64,000 bases of DNA from Stromatinia cepivora (Eukaryota > Ascomycota > Leotiomycetes > Helotiales > Sclerotiniaceae), in NCBI GenBank assembly GCA_014898415.1, contig RCTD01000030.1, forward strand, positions 558,001 to 622,000, written 5' to 3'. Positions within the stretch are counted from its first letter, which is position 1, and every line of letters begins with the position of its first letter. Of this stretch, positions 43,766-54,615 are shown one piece after another. The position numbers and the translations under genes were made by a program. The notes beneath the pieces are model-generated. The model saw only the letters and a list, made by a program, of their open reading frames with translations, did not search any database and was not told where the DNA came from.

Positions 43766-45159
43766 ATGCCAGATTTTCCACCTGATGCGTAAGTCTTTCT
43801 GAATACTATGACACCAAAACGCCCGTAGCTAATCCTCTTCCTGACAGAGTAGCTTTCATAACCGGTATGCATGATATCTCTCCTCTTGACCAGATCAAAG
43901 GCTTCTCATCTATACAAACGATATTCAAGACACTGACTCTTCGTAGGCGCAGCATCCGGTATCGGATTTGCCGTCGCTCGTCAACTAATTCTCGATGGAG
44001 TTACTAACCTCGCGCTCCTCGACCTCTCACTCATTCCGTTAACTTCCGCCGCCGAAAACCTTCTTTCCCTGTCCAAAAAGACTACCATCCTCATCCTCCC
44101 CTCCGACGTCTCTGTAGAAGCCGAAGTTGATCGAGCAATGTCTCAGACGATCCAAAAATTTGGACGCATAGATATCTGTCTCAACGCTGCGGGAATCATG
44201 GGAAAGCCAACTGGAACAGCGGATGCGGACTCTGTTTCGCTAGACCAGGTTTTGGATGTAAATTTGAAGGGATTGTGGCTGTGTGAACGAGCGGAATTGA
44301 GACAATTCTTGAAGCAGGAGGAGCGGGATGTTTGGTATGTACATGATACCTTCTTTTTTGCATGACTTTCTTTGCTCTTTATCATCTGCTCTATTCCTGT
44401 GCATGTAGATGTTTTATGCATACACATCAATACGCCATTACCGACACCCGAGAATTTCTCTCCAAAAATTTATCAGTTTATTTGAGTTATTTACTTCTCT
44501 TCTTACTCATGACCAAAGAAGAAAAGACAATATCGCAAAAGGTTGAAAGAAACTCTATCCCCCACCCATCTACCAAATCCAAAACCTCATCCTAACACTC
44601 ACTTCAAAACCCTAGCACTGGACTCCCCGTCAAAACTCGCGGCTCAATCCTCAATGTCGGATCAATAGCTAGTCGCTTTGGATTACCAAATGGAGGACCC
44701 TATGTTATGGCTAAACATGGTATGCATCCCCCTCTCCACCTGCTTCTATCGCCTCTTCAGCCCTCCTTTCCACATATCAACCAACCCACACAACTAACCC
44801 CTCAACAGGAGTCCTCGGCCTCACCCGCACCGACAGCACAAATTATGCCGGCAAAGGTATACGCATAAATTGTATATGTCCTGGATGGATCAACACACCC
44901 ATGATAGCCAATGTCCTAGAAAACGAGGATAAAGTAACTTCACCTCCTCTATCCCTATTTCCAATCCCCCTCTCCCTCCTCATCCCACCAAATATCTAAC
45001 TCCGTACCCCAGAAATCCACCATCCTCACCCGTACTCCTCTCGCACGCCTTGGTTTCCCGGCTGAAGTAGCATACACAGCCGTCTTCCTGCTTTCCGATC
45101 GCGCGAGTTTTATGACCGGTGCTGGTGTTGATATTGATGGTGGTTGGAGTAATCATTGA
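43766..45159 (+). CDS. Short-chain dehydrogenase/reductase (SDR)
   Basis: Six exons, 43766-43788, 43848-43864, 43947-44334, 44616-44719, 44809-44933 and 45013-45159, giving 267 residues. Exon 2 is a 17-base microexon. The Rossmann glycine motif TGAASGIG is split by intron 2. Later come the NAAG motif (ICLNAAGIMGKP), the catalytic Ser (LNVGSIASRFG) and YVMAK, the YxxxK pair. CPGWINTPM and GAGVDIDGGWSNH complete a classical SDR. It probably oxidises or reduces an alcohol or ketone with NAD(P); the substrate is unknown. Intron 3 is long for this window (281 bases). Coding sense in each exon joins without gaps. Confidence 0.92.
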
Positions 45160-45609
45160 TTTCTTTGTTGGCTTTCCTTTGGGCGTGGCGTTCTTGGGTT
45201 TTAGTCTCTGGTTATGCTCAGCTGATCCTACGTTGAGAGACTTCGGTAAGTAAGAACATCTTACATAGATACCTCGGAAGGGTTAAAATGACGGGTAATG
45301 GGCGAGAAAGGAGAGGAGAAGAATTTGAAGTATGTACGGCAAGTAAGACAAGCAATGAGGTTCGCCAATCATGAAAGATATTCCAAAGAAGAGTTGATTG
45401 CATTTTAAATCTTATCCCTAGGCTCGATCTTAATATTCCCAAATCCCGTAATGCGCAAAAAAAACCCCCCAGAACGTGTAGAAAGAATTACGCATACGCC
45501 ATATTTTTCCCTATCCATCGAACCCCAAGCGCAAATATTCGTAGTTATCACTAAGGAAAAGAAACCCTCGCGCCCAGATACCAAATTGTCCAGATCAACC
45601 AAACTCCTG
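45160..45609. other. Convergent intergenic region
   Basis: 3' regions of the SDR and the coiled-coil gene. No gene supported. Confidence 0.5.
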
Positions 45610-46808
45610 TCATCTCAAGCCACCACTTCTAGCACTCTCCCCAACCCTAACACCCTCATCTTCTCCCGCATCCCTATCCCTTAAACCCTCTCTAGCCCTT
45701 CCAACCCCCATACTGGCTGTCGTACTAACACTTTCACTTCTTGGCCTCGTCAAACTCGTATCACTCCGTCTCCTCTCCCTCAACGTCCTCTCCAACTCTC
45801 TGATCTTCTTCTTCAATGCCTCGTTCTCTCTCTTCACACTCTCCAACTCCTGCCTTTGAAAAGCCGCCTCCTCATATCTTCCTGTTGTTGGCACACTTGT
45901 CACACTACCAACATCTCCCGCAGCATTACCACTCATCGTTGGTACGGTACCCGATGAATAATCACGATGTGGTAACATACCAGGTCGTTGTTGGTGATAG
46001 AAATGGGAGAATTGATCAGCATGTCCATAACTACCGCTCAATAGTGCAGGACTACTAGCTCCAGATCTTTGAACACCGGTCATGGAATTTTGCCGACTGA
46101 GAGAGATAGATTGAGGGAGAGAATCGACGCGTCGGACAGCTGGAGCTGCGATTCCGCTGGCTGTGCTAATGCTACCTGCTGTGGCAGTAATGCTTCGAGT
46201 GGAAGTACTGGACGATGTGCGGTGATGGCGGCGATGTGAAGGAATTGGGTGGTTGGGGCCGGAGAGTAGATGATTCGAATTATCCAATGCATCGGGATTG
46301 CCTGCGGAAGTCGATGAGGTATTTGAGACGACGGAAGCGTTTTGAGCAGCGCGGAGCATGCTGAGTTCACGGGTTAATCGATTTACCTATCACCGCATTG
46401 CAGAAATTAGTATTTGCAACCAGAATGTGACGAAGCAGACCACCGGAATGAACATACGACAGCTTCCTGTTCCTTCTCCAATTGTAGATGTAAATCCGCA
46501 GCCGTCAAAGGCCTTGGGTGTCTCAATGGTCCAGGTCCCATTCCTACACCCGTATTATCTCCTGCGGGAATAGTACCAGTGGCAGATGTCAGAATATTAT
46601 TAGTAGGTGACATTAAAGGGGGTGAAGTTGCAGCGACAGCACTTTGATTTGAAGGAAGAATATTGAGAGATGCAGTAGATAAAGGAGGATTTGGTGAAGA
46701 CATCGCTTGAGAAGTACGTCGAGAAGGAGTACGAGATGTAAGACGTGGAGAGGCTATAACCTCCTGAGGTCTAGGAGATGGAGGTACTGAGTTTAAATCT
46801 GGTGCCAT
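45610..46808 (-). CDS. Ser/Pro-rich protein with C-terminal coiled coil
   Basis: Two exons, 46458-46808 and 45610-46386, spliced in phase 0 (GTATGT...GATAG), giving 375 residues. The N-terminal 100 residues are Ser/Thr/Pro-rich. LQLEKEQEAVVNRLTRELSML across the splice is a short coiled coil. A long low-complexity Ser/Thr stretch follows. A second coiled coil lies near 310-340 (RQELESVKRENEALKKKIREL), then a basic end. No known domain. It could be a regulatory or scaffold protein; the family was not recognised. Confidence 0.78.
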
Positions 46809-47394
46809 GAATGACTTTAAGTTTCAAGTGAGCTGATTGACAAATACGCGTTTGTGAGTTGGTAGGTTTCAATACTGCGGGACCATTGTACAGAAGAAAT
46901 TTGGTGAATCAATTATTTAATTTAATCGTAACAAAATATGAGGCTGTATATGAGGCTGTAGGTACCATTATTACTGAGAATGTTTGATAACGTATAATTT
47001 GGAAGCTTGAGGGCTAATCTCGGGTGTGGCTGATGCTAATGACCGGGCGCAATCACATGACTATCGCGAACCTGACTAAAAACCCCGAAGTTCAAGTTAC
47101 CAGGAAGGGATGAGGTGGCGTAACCTTCCTTATGACGTATGGAGCTTAGAGGGGTATATAGAAAAGCAGAAGCTTGATTGATTCCCCTCAAACTTCATAT
47201 CATCAAACATATCTCTTCATCAAAGTTAGTATATATATCCCGAATCATTTACTTTGTCGTCGTCGTTACCCCTTTCTCCACATAACCTACTTCCTATTGC
47301 ACATTCCCGTATCATGTATCCCAAGTCTAAATATCATCCTTTATTAAAACTAACTCTCGCTAGAACAACCCAAACGCACATAAACACATAAATC
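46809..47394. promoter_or_regulatory. Divergent promoter region
   Basis: 586 bases between the coiled-coil gene and the 65-residue protein gene. C/T-rich near 47240-47330, consistent with a leader for the plus-strand gene. Confidence 0.45.
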
Positions 47395-47664
47395 ATGCCT
47401 GAAGGACGTCAATCACCACCACCCGAGACCCAATCGGGTGCTCAAAAAGATGCTCCTTCCGATGCCAAGGGAATCAACCAAGGAGGCAACAACCAACAAG
47501 ACAGCAAGTCTGATCTTGAGGTACGTCTGAATTCTTCCTTGGATACAAATAGGAACTATAGATGAAAGTAATTACTGACACACTTTCTACAGAACCTCTC
47601 TTCTAACCCAAAGGGGCCTCTCGATGACCACTCAGATGAGACTCGCTCGAAGACTGAGAATTAG
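47395..47664 (+). CDS. Small hydrophilic protein (65 residues)
   Basis: Two exons, 47395-47520 and 47593-47664, with a GTACGT...TCTACAG phase-0 intron. The product is entirely polar, rich in Gln, Asn, Ser, Asp and Pro (GINQGGNNQQDSKSDLE, then NLSSNPKGPLDDHSDE), with no Cys, signal peptide or hydrophobic segment. Such proteins are often intrinsically disordered, and some are stress- or development-induced. Support is the good splice sites, a suitable leader and a clean start. No family recognised. Confidence 0.6.
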
Positions 47665-48459
47665 AGAGAAAGGGCATTAGAGTGTTAAGCGATGCTGAGT
47701 GGAAATGTATATTAGTTGCACGTTCAAGGGAGATGCACGTTTGATATGATATGAGATGAGATGAAATGAGATAATACCGTCATGAAATATCCGAAGAGTT
47801 AATGAGATAAATTCGTTATGAAATAAATATCTCTGGTGTGAAATGATTGTGCGATAGTGAACGTGTTCGATGACTGATTCCTTGATATTTATCCCAATTG
47901 CAAACACAAACCAGGATTCTCGGAGGAAAATCATCTATATTAGTGATTCACCTCAGACAAAGTGTGGATTGTGCTCAACAATGCCAGCACAACCTACCCT
48001 TCAATGGAATGTTTTCACGTATAAAATGTCACACTGAGGATTTAGCCAACACGAATAAGATCACAATCACAATCACGGCCTATGGATGGCTGCTTCACGT
48101 AAATATTGCGATAAACTTCATAATATTGGACTCGCAAATTGATCATTAACCGTCAATCATGTTCCCCCAACGCATCGCTTGCAGACTGCCGACCATAGTA
48201 ACCTGATATTCATCCCTGATATCCGTTTTTGCAACCATTCCCATCCGATCCCGAAAATTGCAAATTGCATTAATAAAAACCAAACCCTAAAAACCCTCAA
48301 GCCGAGGTTGACTTCTCAGATTGAGGTTCGAGAGGTGCAACCTTGGTTGAATCCACAATAGCTGCTGAATCAGCTAGGTAAGGAAACTACGTCAGCAGGA
48401 AACTAGTGATACAAATTTGATTCCCATGACCCAAATGAAATAAACATAAAGAAATACAT
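47665..48459. other. Convergent intergenic region
   Basis: AT-rich 3' regions of the 65-residue protein and the RRM-metallothionein gene. ATGAGATG-type repeats at about 47742-47773. No gene supported. Confidence 0.5.
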
Positions 48460-49521
48460 CTATTTGCAACATCCAGTGCAAGCACATTGGCCTTCCGCGC
48501 AGGGACAGTCTTTGCTGTTTCCACCACACTTGCAAGTCGTCTTCTCGCTACCAGGGACCTTTTCCGTTTCAGCCTTGGGGCAGGAGTTGCAGCTGCACTG
48601 ACCAGGAGCACAGCCGCACTTCGAGGTATTACCGCCGCAACCGCAGGTTGTTTTATCAGTACCTGGGACCTTCTTGACATCGGATTTGCCACAGTCGCTG
48701 CAGGCACAAGCTCCAGGGGCACATGGGCATTCTCCAGAAACTGAACCACACTTACAAGTTGTCTTCTCGGTACCAGGGACCTTTTGGGGCCCTTCCTGTT
48801 TCTTAATATCTGCCAGACGGCGAGCCTCGGTGTGAATGTCCTGAACTTGGCGGGAGGTTTGTGTATAAAAGTTCACAAGCTTTTGACCGGTTGGGGTTTC
48901 AGCAGCCTTTTCATAATAGGAGGTCAAACCAGAAAGGAGAGAGCTGGCCTTTTGTGTAACACCATAAGATTGATCAGCGGCCTTAGCCTTTTCAGTGGCA
49001 TGGTACTTGTTGTTGAGGTTGTTCAAGGTGTTGAGGAAGCGGCTAGAGACTCCATGCTTCTGGTCAAGGTCGATAGCTCGTTGAGCAGCGGTATCCCCGA
49101 TAGCGTAACCATGGGCAAGGTATTCTGCGATGATACGGCTTCTTGGCTTTTCCTCCTGAGTGATTTCGTCGCTATCACGTTGTTCGTTGGGAGTATAATG
49201 GCTTCCATCATCTTCATTGAAGCCAGACGCACTTCTAACCTTAACTTGGGTAGAGCCAAGCTGGGTGTTGTCGAGCAACAAAGCGGTCTTGGCAGCGGTT
49301 TCCTTCTCAAACTGAACAGTAGCTTTTTGTGTCTCTCCGACAGATCCAAGTTCAAGGCTTGTGATCTTTCCACTAGATTAATGTTAGTTACGTAGGTATT
49401 GCAACGGAAACATGAGCTTAAGAAAAGGAGTCGCCACTCACCAGAAGCTGAAGAAGTCCTTAACTTCCTTCTCGCTGGTCTGTGGGGAGATGTTTTCGAC
49501 ATGTACGGTATTGGCAGACAT
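48460..49521 (-). CDS. Vip1-like RRM protein with three metallothionein-like Cys modules
   Basis: Two exons, 49442-49521 and 48460-49372, spliced inside the RRM (GTGAGT...ATCTAG), giving 330 residues. Residues 1-75 are an RRM of the fungal Vip1 type (TVHVENISPQTSEKEVKDFF, then CGKITSLELG and KATVQFEKE). Residues 95-223 are helical and charged, with IIAEYLAHGYAIGDTAAQRA and a Tyr/Lys-rich stretch. From residue 224 three modules of about 33-36 residues follow. Each opens KVPGT/SxKTTC, and the Cys spacing is CxCx6CxCx4CxCx2C (7, 7 and 8 Cys; 22 in all). That spacing is very close to the 7-Cys pattern of small fungal copper metallothioneins. The N-terminal part predicts RNA binding and the C-terminal part metal binding (inference). 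It is divergent from the GNAT-amidase gene. Confidence 0.9.
48463..48782 (-). repeat. Triplicated cysteine-rich coding repeat
   Basis: Three tandem coding units starting at about 48782, 48672 and 48562, each about 110 bases including a short linker. The amino-acid repeats are regular, but their DNA differs at many synonymous sites, so the triplication is not recent. The linkers differ in sequence (SDVK, AETE). Confidence 0.85.
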
Positions 49522-50247
49522 GTTGATGGGTAAATTCTGATGGATGTAGTTTTGTTGTTTAGTTGTTGCAAAAGATGCAAAGATTTTGATGTTTTTATCG
49601 AATTTTATCGTGTGGCCCTTTGGTTGTATTTGTAGTATTGTGGTATTGTATGGTATGCAATGGAATGGGAAATAGGGAAATAGGACAAAAAGTGGGCAGA
49701 TCAACAACGAGAGGGGTAAGGTAGTTGCGTACGTCACTGTGGCGTTTGTGGCTTGTACAGCAGTGCAAAACATATTACATTACATAAGCCAAGGTAATAA
49801 CTCAAATCCAATCTCTACCTAGTATTATAGTATGGCCAAGAGAAACATCTAGAACCTTCCCACGATTGTTGAGGTTTTATCATGTGAATATCATTATCAT
49901 CACTTACTTTTTGTTTTAGTTTTGGAATGAAAAATACAGAACACGGGGATAGAGAGAGAACAAGAGTACAAGTTCTTACCAGTACATGACAGACAATGAT
50001 GGGAAAGTGCGAAAGTCCAATAAGGTTGAGGTTAATCGAAAGTGGAGATAAGATACAACATGCAACGTACAACATACAAGAAGATACGATGCTTCATCAA
50101 ACATCATCACAAAGAATGACATTAACGCATAATATACTATATAAATTGATACTCTGATTCTGGTTATGGTATCACTTTGTTAATCGACGACTATTTCTAA
50201 AGACTAACTACCTACCCAATCCACTCACTCTCTCAGGGTTGCTCTCC
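49522..50247. promoter_or_regulatory. Divergent promoter region, RRM-metallothionein / GNAT-amidase
   Basis: 726 bases between divergent starts. I looked for metal- or stress-response sites but could identify none with confidence. A pyrimidine-rich leader precedes 50248. Confidence 0.45.
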
Positions 50248-52545
50248 ATGGTTCTTCAGCTAGATGTAGCGACTGCTGAAGACGCAGAATCAATTGCAGC
50301 TATCCATCTGGTCACCTTCGCTCAAACGCCTTTACAACTTGCTCTATTTCCAACAGATGAGAGTCTCGCAGGTTTGCATGAATGTCTCAAGCAAGATATC
50401 CTTCAATCCTTAAAAGAAGGAAACGTTGAGAGAATTAATTTGGTAGTACGAGACACAGAAATAGACCAAATCATTGCTTTCGCCAAGTGGGATTTGCCAA
50501 ATATAATCAAAAGAACCGATTGTTCCCTTTCCCATATATGGCCTCCGAAGGATGCTCGTGAGGACCTTATTAAAGAGTACAGTGCTAAGACAGAAGTTGG
50601 AAAATTGAAGGTGGTGGGTGATGCTCGATGCTATCGTAAGATTATCCCAACCTCAATCACACAGCCAATGCCCTGCTTTTGTCTCTACTCTCAGTGTTTC
50701 AATAAACCCTTAATGAATTTGTCAAAGGCATCTACTCAATCCTTGATGATTTATTTGGGCTTAGCTTCTGTCCCTCACTTTATCTAACAGCACAGAATAG
50801 GTTTGACTTTGATCGCTACACAGCCCGGTCATGAGAAACGAGGGGCTGGAACTCTATTGACTACTTGGGGACTGTCCAAAGGCGAAAAGGAGAAAATTCC
50901 AGTTTACGTGGAAAGCACCGTTTTTACTTCAGCTTTCTTTGGAAAGTTGGGCTTCGTCTCTCAGGATTCATTTTCAATGTCCTTGCCCAATATGGGTACT
51001 AATGGTGATCCCTATATTCACGAAGAACTATGTATGATTCGAGAATGTGACGATGAAGAAGAAATGAATTACTGGGATTCAAGTCTCGATATAACCAATC
51101 TTATGCTTGACTACGAAGCTGGAGTCAAACCTCAACTTGTAGTGCAAGCTATTTATGACCGTATTGAAGCATATAAAAAGGTACAGCCATCTGTATGGAT
51201 TCAACTTCAGCTCATGGGCGATGTTATGGCTGCAGCCAGCGAGTTGGACAGGCGTTGGCCAGATAAGTCCAGTAGGCCACCGCTGTGGGGTGTACCTTTT
51301 AGTGTTAAGGATAACTTTGACGTTGCGGGTATTCCAACCACGATTGGATGTCCAGCTCTCGCATACACTCCTACTTCTTCAGCGCTAGTCTACCAACGAT
51401 GCATTGATGCTGGTGCTCTTTTCATTGGCAAAACGAACATGGAACAACTAGCTACTGGCATGACAGGTTGCAGATCTCCATATGGGACGTTGCACTCAAT
51501 CTTCAGCTCATCTCATGTTGTTGGCGGGTCGAGTAGCGGTAGTGCAGTAAGCGTTAGTGAAGGGTTAGTATCATTTTCTTTGGGCAGTGATACAGCAGGC
51601 TCGATTCGAGTTCCGGCAATGTTTAATGGTCTCGTTGGGTTCAAACCTACCAAAGGAACTATCTCAGCTCAGGGGGTCGCCCCAGCTTGTCTCCACCAAG
51701 ACTGCGTTTCTTTTCTGGGTGTCACCACGCAAGATACGGAAACAGTCTGGAAAATTTGCGAGGGATTCGATAAAAATGACTATTTCGCCAAACCTCCGCC
51801 GTTCAACGTTTCACCGCGAGTATTATCCACAGATGCAAAACCCACCTTTAAATTTGGCACTCCACCGGATTCTGCACTCGAAGTCTGCATCCCCATTTAT
51901 CGCGAGCAGTTTAATCGGGTCGTGGCCACTCTTGAATCATTGGGTGGTCAACAAGTGGAGTTAGGTTGGACGCCCTTTGCATCAGCTAATGAACTTCTCT
52001 ATAAGGGTACGTTCGTCCTAGAGCGACTTACTACGCTACCCGAAGGCTGGTTTGACAAGAACAAAACCCTCCTCCACCCTGTCATTCGCTCCGTCTTCGA
52101 AGGTGCACTCGCACGCCATAGTACTGCTATTGATGTATTCAAGGATTTGCATAAACAAGCCGAGTATAAAAGAATGGTCGAAAACATTCTTACACTTGAT
52201 AATGATTCTGGCGAGTTAACCGTCATGGTAGTTCCTACTACACCCTTCCATCCCACCATTGACGAAGTAGAAAAAGATCCCATTGGGATCAATGGCCAGC
52301 TAGGTGCTTTTGCGCATTTTGCAAATGTTTTGGACCTGGTAGCTGTAGCGGTTCCTTGCGGGACTTACAAATATGGTATTGATAGAATGGAAAGTTTACC
52401 GTTTGGTGTCACGATATTGGCGGGAACGGGACTGGATCGCCAGCTTTTACATTTGGTTAAGGGGTTGGAGGATGCGTTGAGGGATATTGAGGAAGATGAA
52501 CCATCGGAGTTGCAGCCTCGAAAATTGGAGATTAGAAGGAAATAG
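50248..52545 (+). CDS. GNAT acetyltransferase-amidase fusion protein
   Basis: Two exons, 50248-50635 and 50801-52545, giving 710 residues. The 165-base intron has a GTAAGA donor, a TATCTAAC branch and a GAATAG acceptor. It joins ARCYR to LTLIATQPGHEKRGAGTLLTTWGL, restoring the acetyl-CoA-binding motif of a GNAT domain (residues 1 to about 240). An in-frame TAA at 50785-50787 lies inside this intron, so the gene is not broken. From about 250 an amidase-signature domain follows. It has the catalytic Lys in WGVPFSVKDNFD (near 298), the cis-Ser in GGSSSGSAVS (near 372) and the nucleophile Ser in SDTAGSIRVPA (near 396). Amidases of this type hydrolyse linear amides such as allophanate or fatty-acid amides. 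The substrate is unknown, and no urea carboxylase is nearby. Confidence 0.9.
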
Positions 52546-53607
52546 AAAAGAGTAGAATAGGTGCGGGACATTCGGGTGAGATTACTGCTTATTCATTAAT
52601 CTATGGTTTTTGTCCAATCTCATCTCTAGTAGACATTCCGCTCGGCTCCTGGCCCCCAGATCCATATCTAAATCCGAATATCCAATTTCATACTACCTAA
52701 CACATGAGACGAGTAAACCCAGATTCATTACCTTAATTGGATATATTAATATATCATCCCAACCCCTGGGGTCGAGTATCCAGATTAACTTTAATGTTCG
52801 AACTTTAATGGAGAACTCGAGTCGGGGGGCGTGCCACCTGCAATGAAAGACGAGAATATTCATTTCCATTTCCATCGCATCAAAAGTATGATGTCCTTAT
52901 ATTTCACTTCACCTCAGATAGTCCCAATATAATATATCTCGATTTCTAATTTATTGTCATAAGTAAATACTAACTAATAGGTTATTCTAAAGCTTTGATT
53001 GTTGGGAATGTTGTATTGGGGAAGCTGGGGGTGTCTTTGTACAGGAAATTGTATACGTTATTTAGAAATTTGGTGGTTGGTGTTTGATTTACTGAGGGTT
53101 TGCTTTTGAAGTGAAGTCTTTGGATTGGTGAGGTGAGATGATTGAAGGGCTTCTGGTGAATAGATGCGTGGTGCTCGGGTATGTTATTATATACTGTTCG
53201 TATATCTAACTTATGGGTCGGTTGATAACTGATGCAGAAACTTCAGACTCCCGTGGGTATCCAAGGTAGTTGACATGATAGGAGGATTAGCTTCCTTACT
53301 TGCTATTCTTCTATAATGGTCTCTAGGGTTGACTAGTCCACTAAAGATAAAGCGAGTTTTAAACGCAGGAAACATATTTGAGGTGATGTAACTTGAGTTC
53401 TTCTACAGTACGAACGATGTAAAGAATGTCGCAACAGTAACTCCTTCTAAACCATAACATTTCTACCAATTAATAATCAAACGAAATTTCTCAATAAACA
53501 AAAATCAAAAAATCAAACCTCCTCCACACCTTCCCCTTCCTCCTTCAATCCAGATGTGCTATCCCAAAGCTTGTCTCAATAACGAGAGCACATTTCCTGT
53601 TCTCAAT
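52546..53607. other. Convergent intergenic region
   Basis: Lies between the 3' ends of the amidase fusion and the small secreted protein gene. No gene supported. Confidence 0.5.
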
Positions 53608-53988
53608 CTACTTGGCTCCAATTGCCAAAAGAGCATCGTTGATCCCATCAACAAAAGGCTTTAGCCCAAAGGGAGCCAAAAACGTCCACAAAAGTTGACG
53701 TGCTCGGAGGGTCATCGGTGTGGATGCAACAGCCTAGATTTATTACCGTGTTAGTGAAAACTTTCCAGGTATGTGAATGGAAACGAGCGGGTGAGAGGAT
53801 ATAGACTTGCATTGTATGTGTCTACGGCTCCAATAGCTTCGGAGCTCTGCTTTTCGCCCACAATGTTCTTTGGTGATTGTTAGTATGTGGAAAGAATGAA
53901 AAGTATAAGAACCATGACTTACAGCGATAGGAGCCGCGATGGCGAGGGGAAGGACGATTGCTGTGATGAGGAATCGTTGAATATACAT
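53608..53988 (-). CDS. Small secreted protein (82 residues) with a GC-AG intron
   Basis: Three exons, 53923-53988, 53811-53867 and 53608-53733. A signal peptide (MYIQRFLITAIVLPLAIAA) is followed by a short mature chain without Cys, rich in Ala and Leu (MTLRARQLLWTFLAP, then GINDALLAIGAK at the end). Intron 1 is GTAAGT...CAAAG. Intron 2 begins GCAAGT, the usual form of a GC donor, with a CTAAC branch and a CTAG acceptor. Only this donor keeps the phase and gives an open end; the nearby GTCTAT donor shifts the frame. No known family. It could be a secreted factor or a short effector-like protein. Confidence 0.65.
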
Positions 53989-54184
53989 TTTAGTGAGACT
54001 GAGATGGCTATATTATGATGATTGGAGGCTGTAAGGGAGAAGAGTTTGATAGTTGTGAAGATTGAATGGAAGCAATGCCATAAACAGCTCTTTTTTATAT
54101 ATGTCTTGCCCACAACAGTTGAAGGATCGTGAAGCTGTCATTTCCACCATCCAGCTTCCACGAGGTCGAGCAAGGAAGGGTCAC

Positions 54185-54615
54185 CTACAACGTTGAACTC
54201 CACGAGGAAAGTATATGCTTCACTACAAAATCTTTGTACATCCAACGGAGAGATAACCGCAACCAATAATTGGGCTCTAAGGACATACCATATGCTTTCC
54301 GGAGAAAGTATGGTTCCGCCGTTTTGGTGCTCAGTGACATTGTTACGATGAACTCGTACCGGCTATCTGGTGCTTCAATGGAGGTCGTTCGTTTCAGATG
54401 TTGGTTTGTCAATAAACTCCACTGGAACACTTGCCAAGTAATTTATTTAGGCAAAGTGATGAACCGCTAATACGATATGTCACCTTATGAGAGTTGTATA
54501 CTTGGCCAATGAACCACTTGACCATCACCTTTTGGTGGAAGTCGAAGGAACCCCTTGGATCAAATTCATATGTTGATAAACGTTTTAGGAAGCCACTTGC
54601 TTGACAGGCTGACAT
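54185..54615 (-). CDS. Hypothetical protein, possibly partial
   Basis: Two exons, 54484-54615 and 54185-54421, with a GTGACA...CCTAAA...TTCCAG intron in phase 0, giving 122 residues from the ATG at 54615. It reads LSTYEFDPRGSFDFHQKVMVKW, then WSLLTNQHLKRTTSIEAPDSRY and KAYGMSLEPNYWLRLSLRWMY. In-frame sense extends upstream to a CCTAG acceptor near 54665, so a 5' exon may be missing. Protein-like frames also exist on the plus strand here (for example 54270-54470), so strand is not certain. Family not recognised. Confidence 0.35.

Noticed and set aside
49738..49773. N-terminal extension of the RRM protein
   Set aside because: The longer open frame upstream of 49521 lacks the family start; MSANTVHVENI is the natural RRM opening and the upstream part reads as leader.
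50785..50787. Nonsense mutation splitting an amidase gene
   Set aside because: The stop lies in a well-formed intron whose removal restores the GNAT motif in phase.
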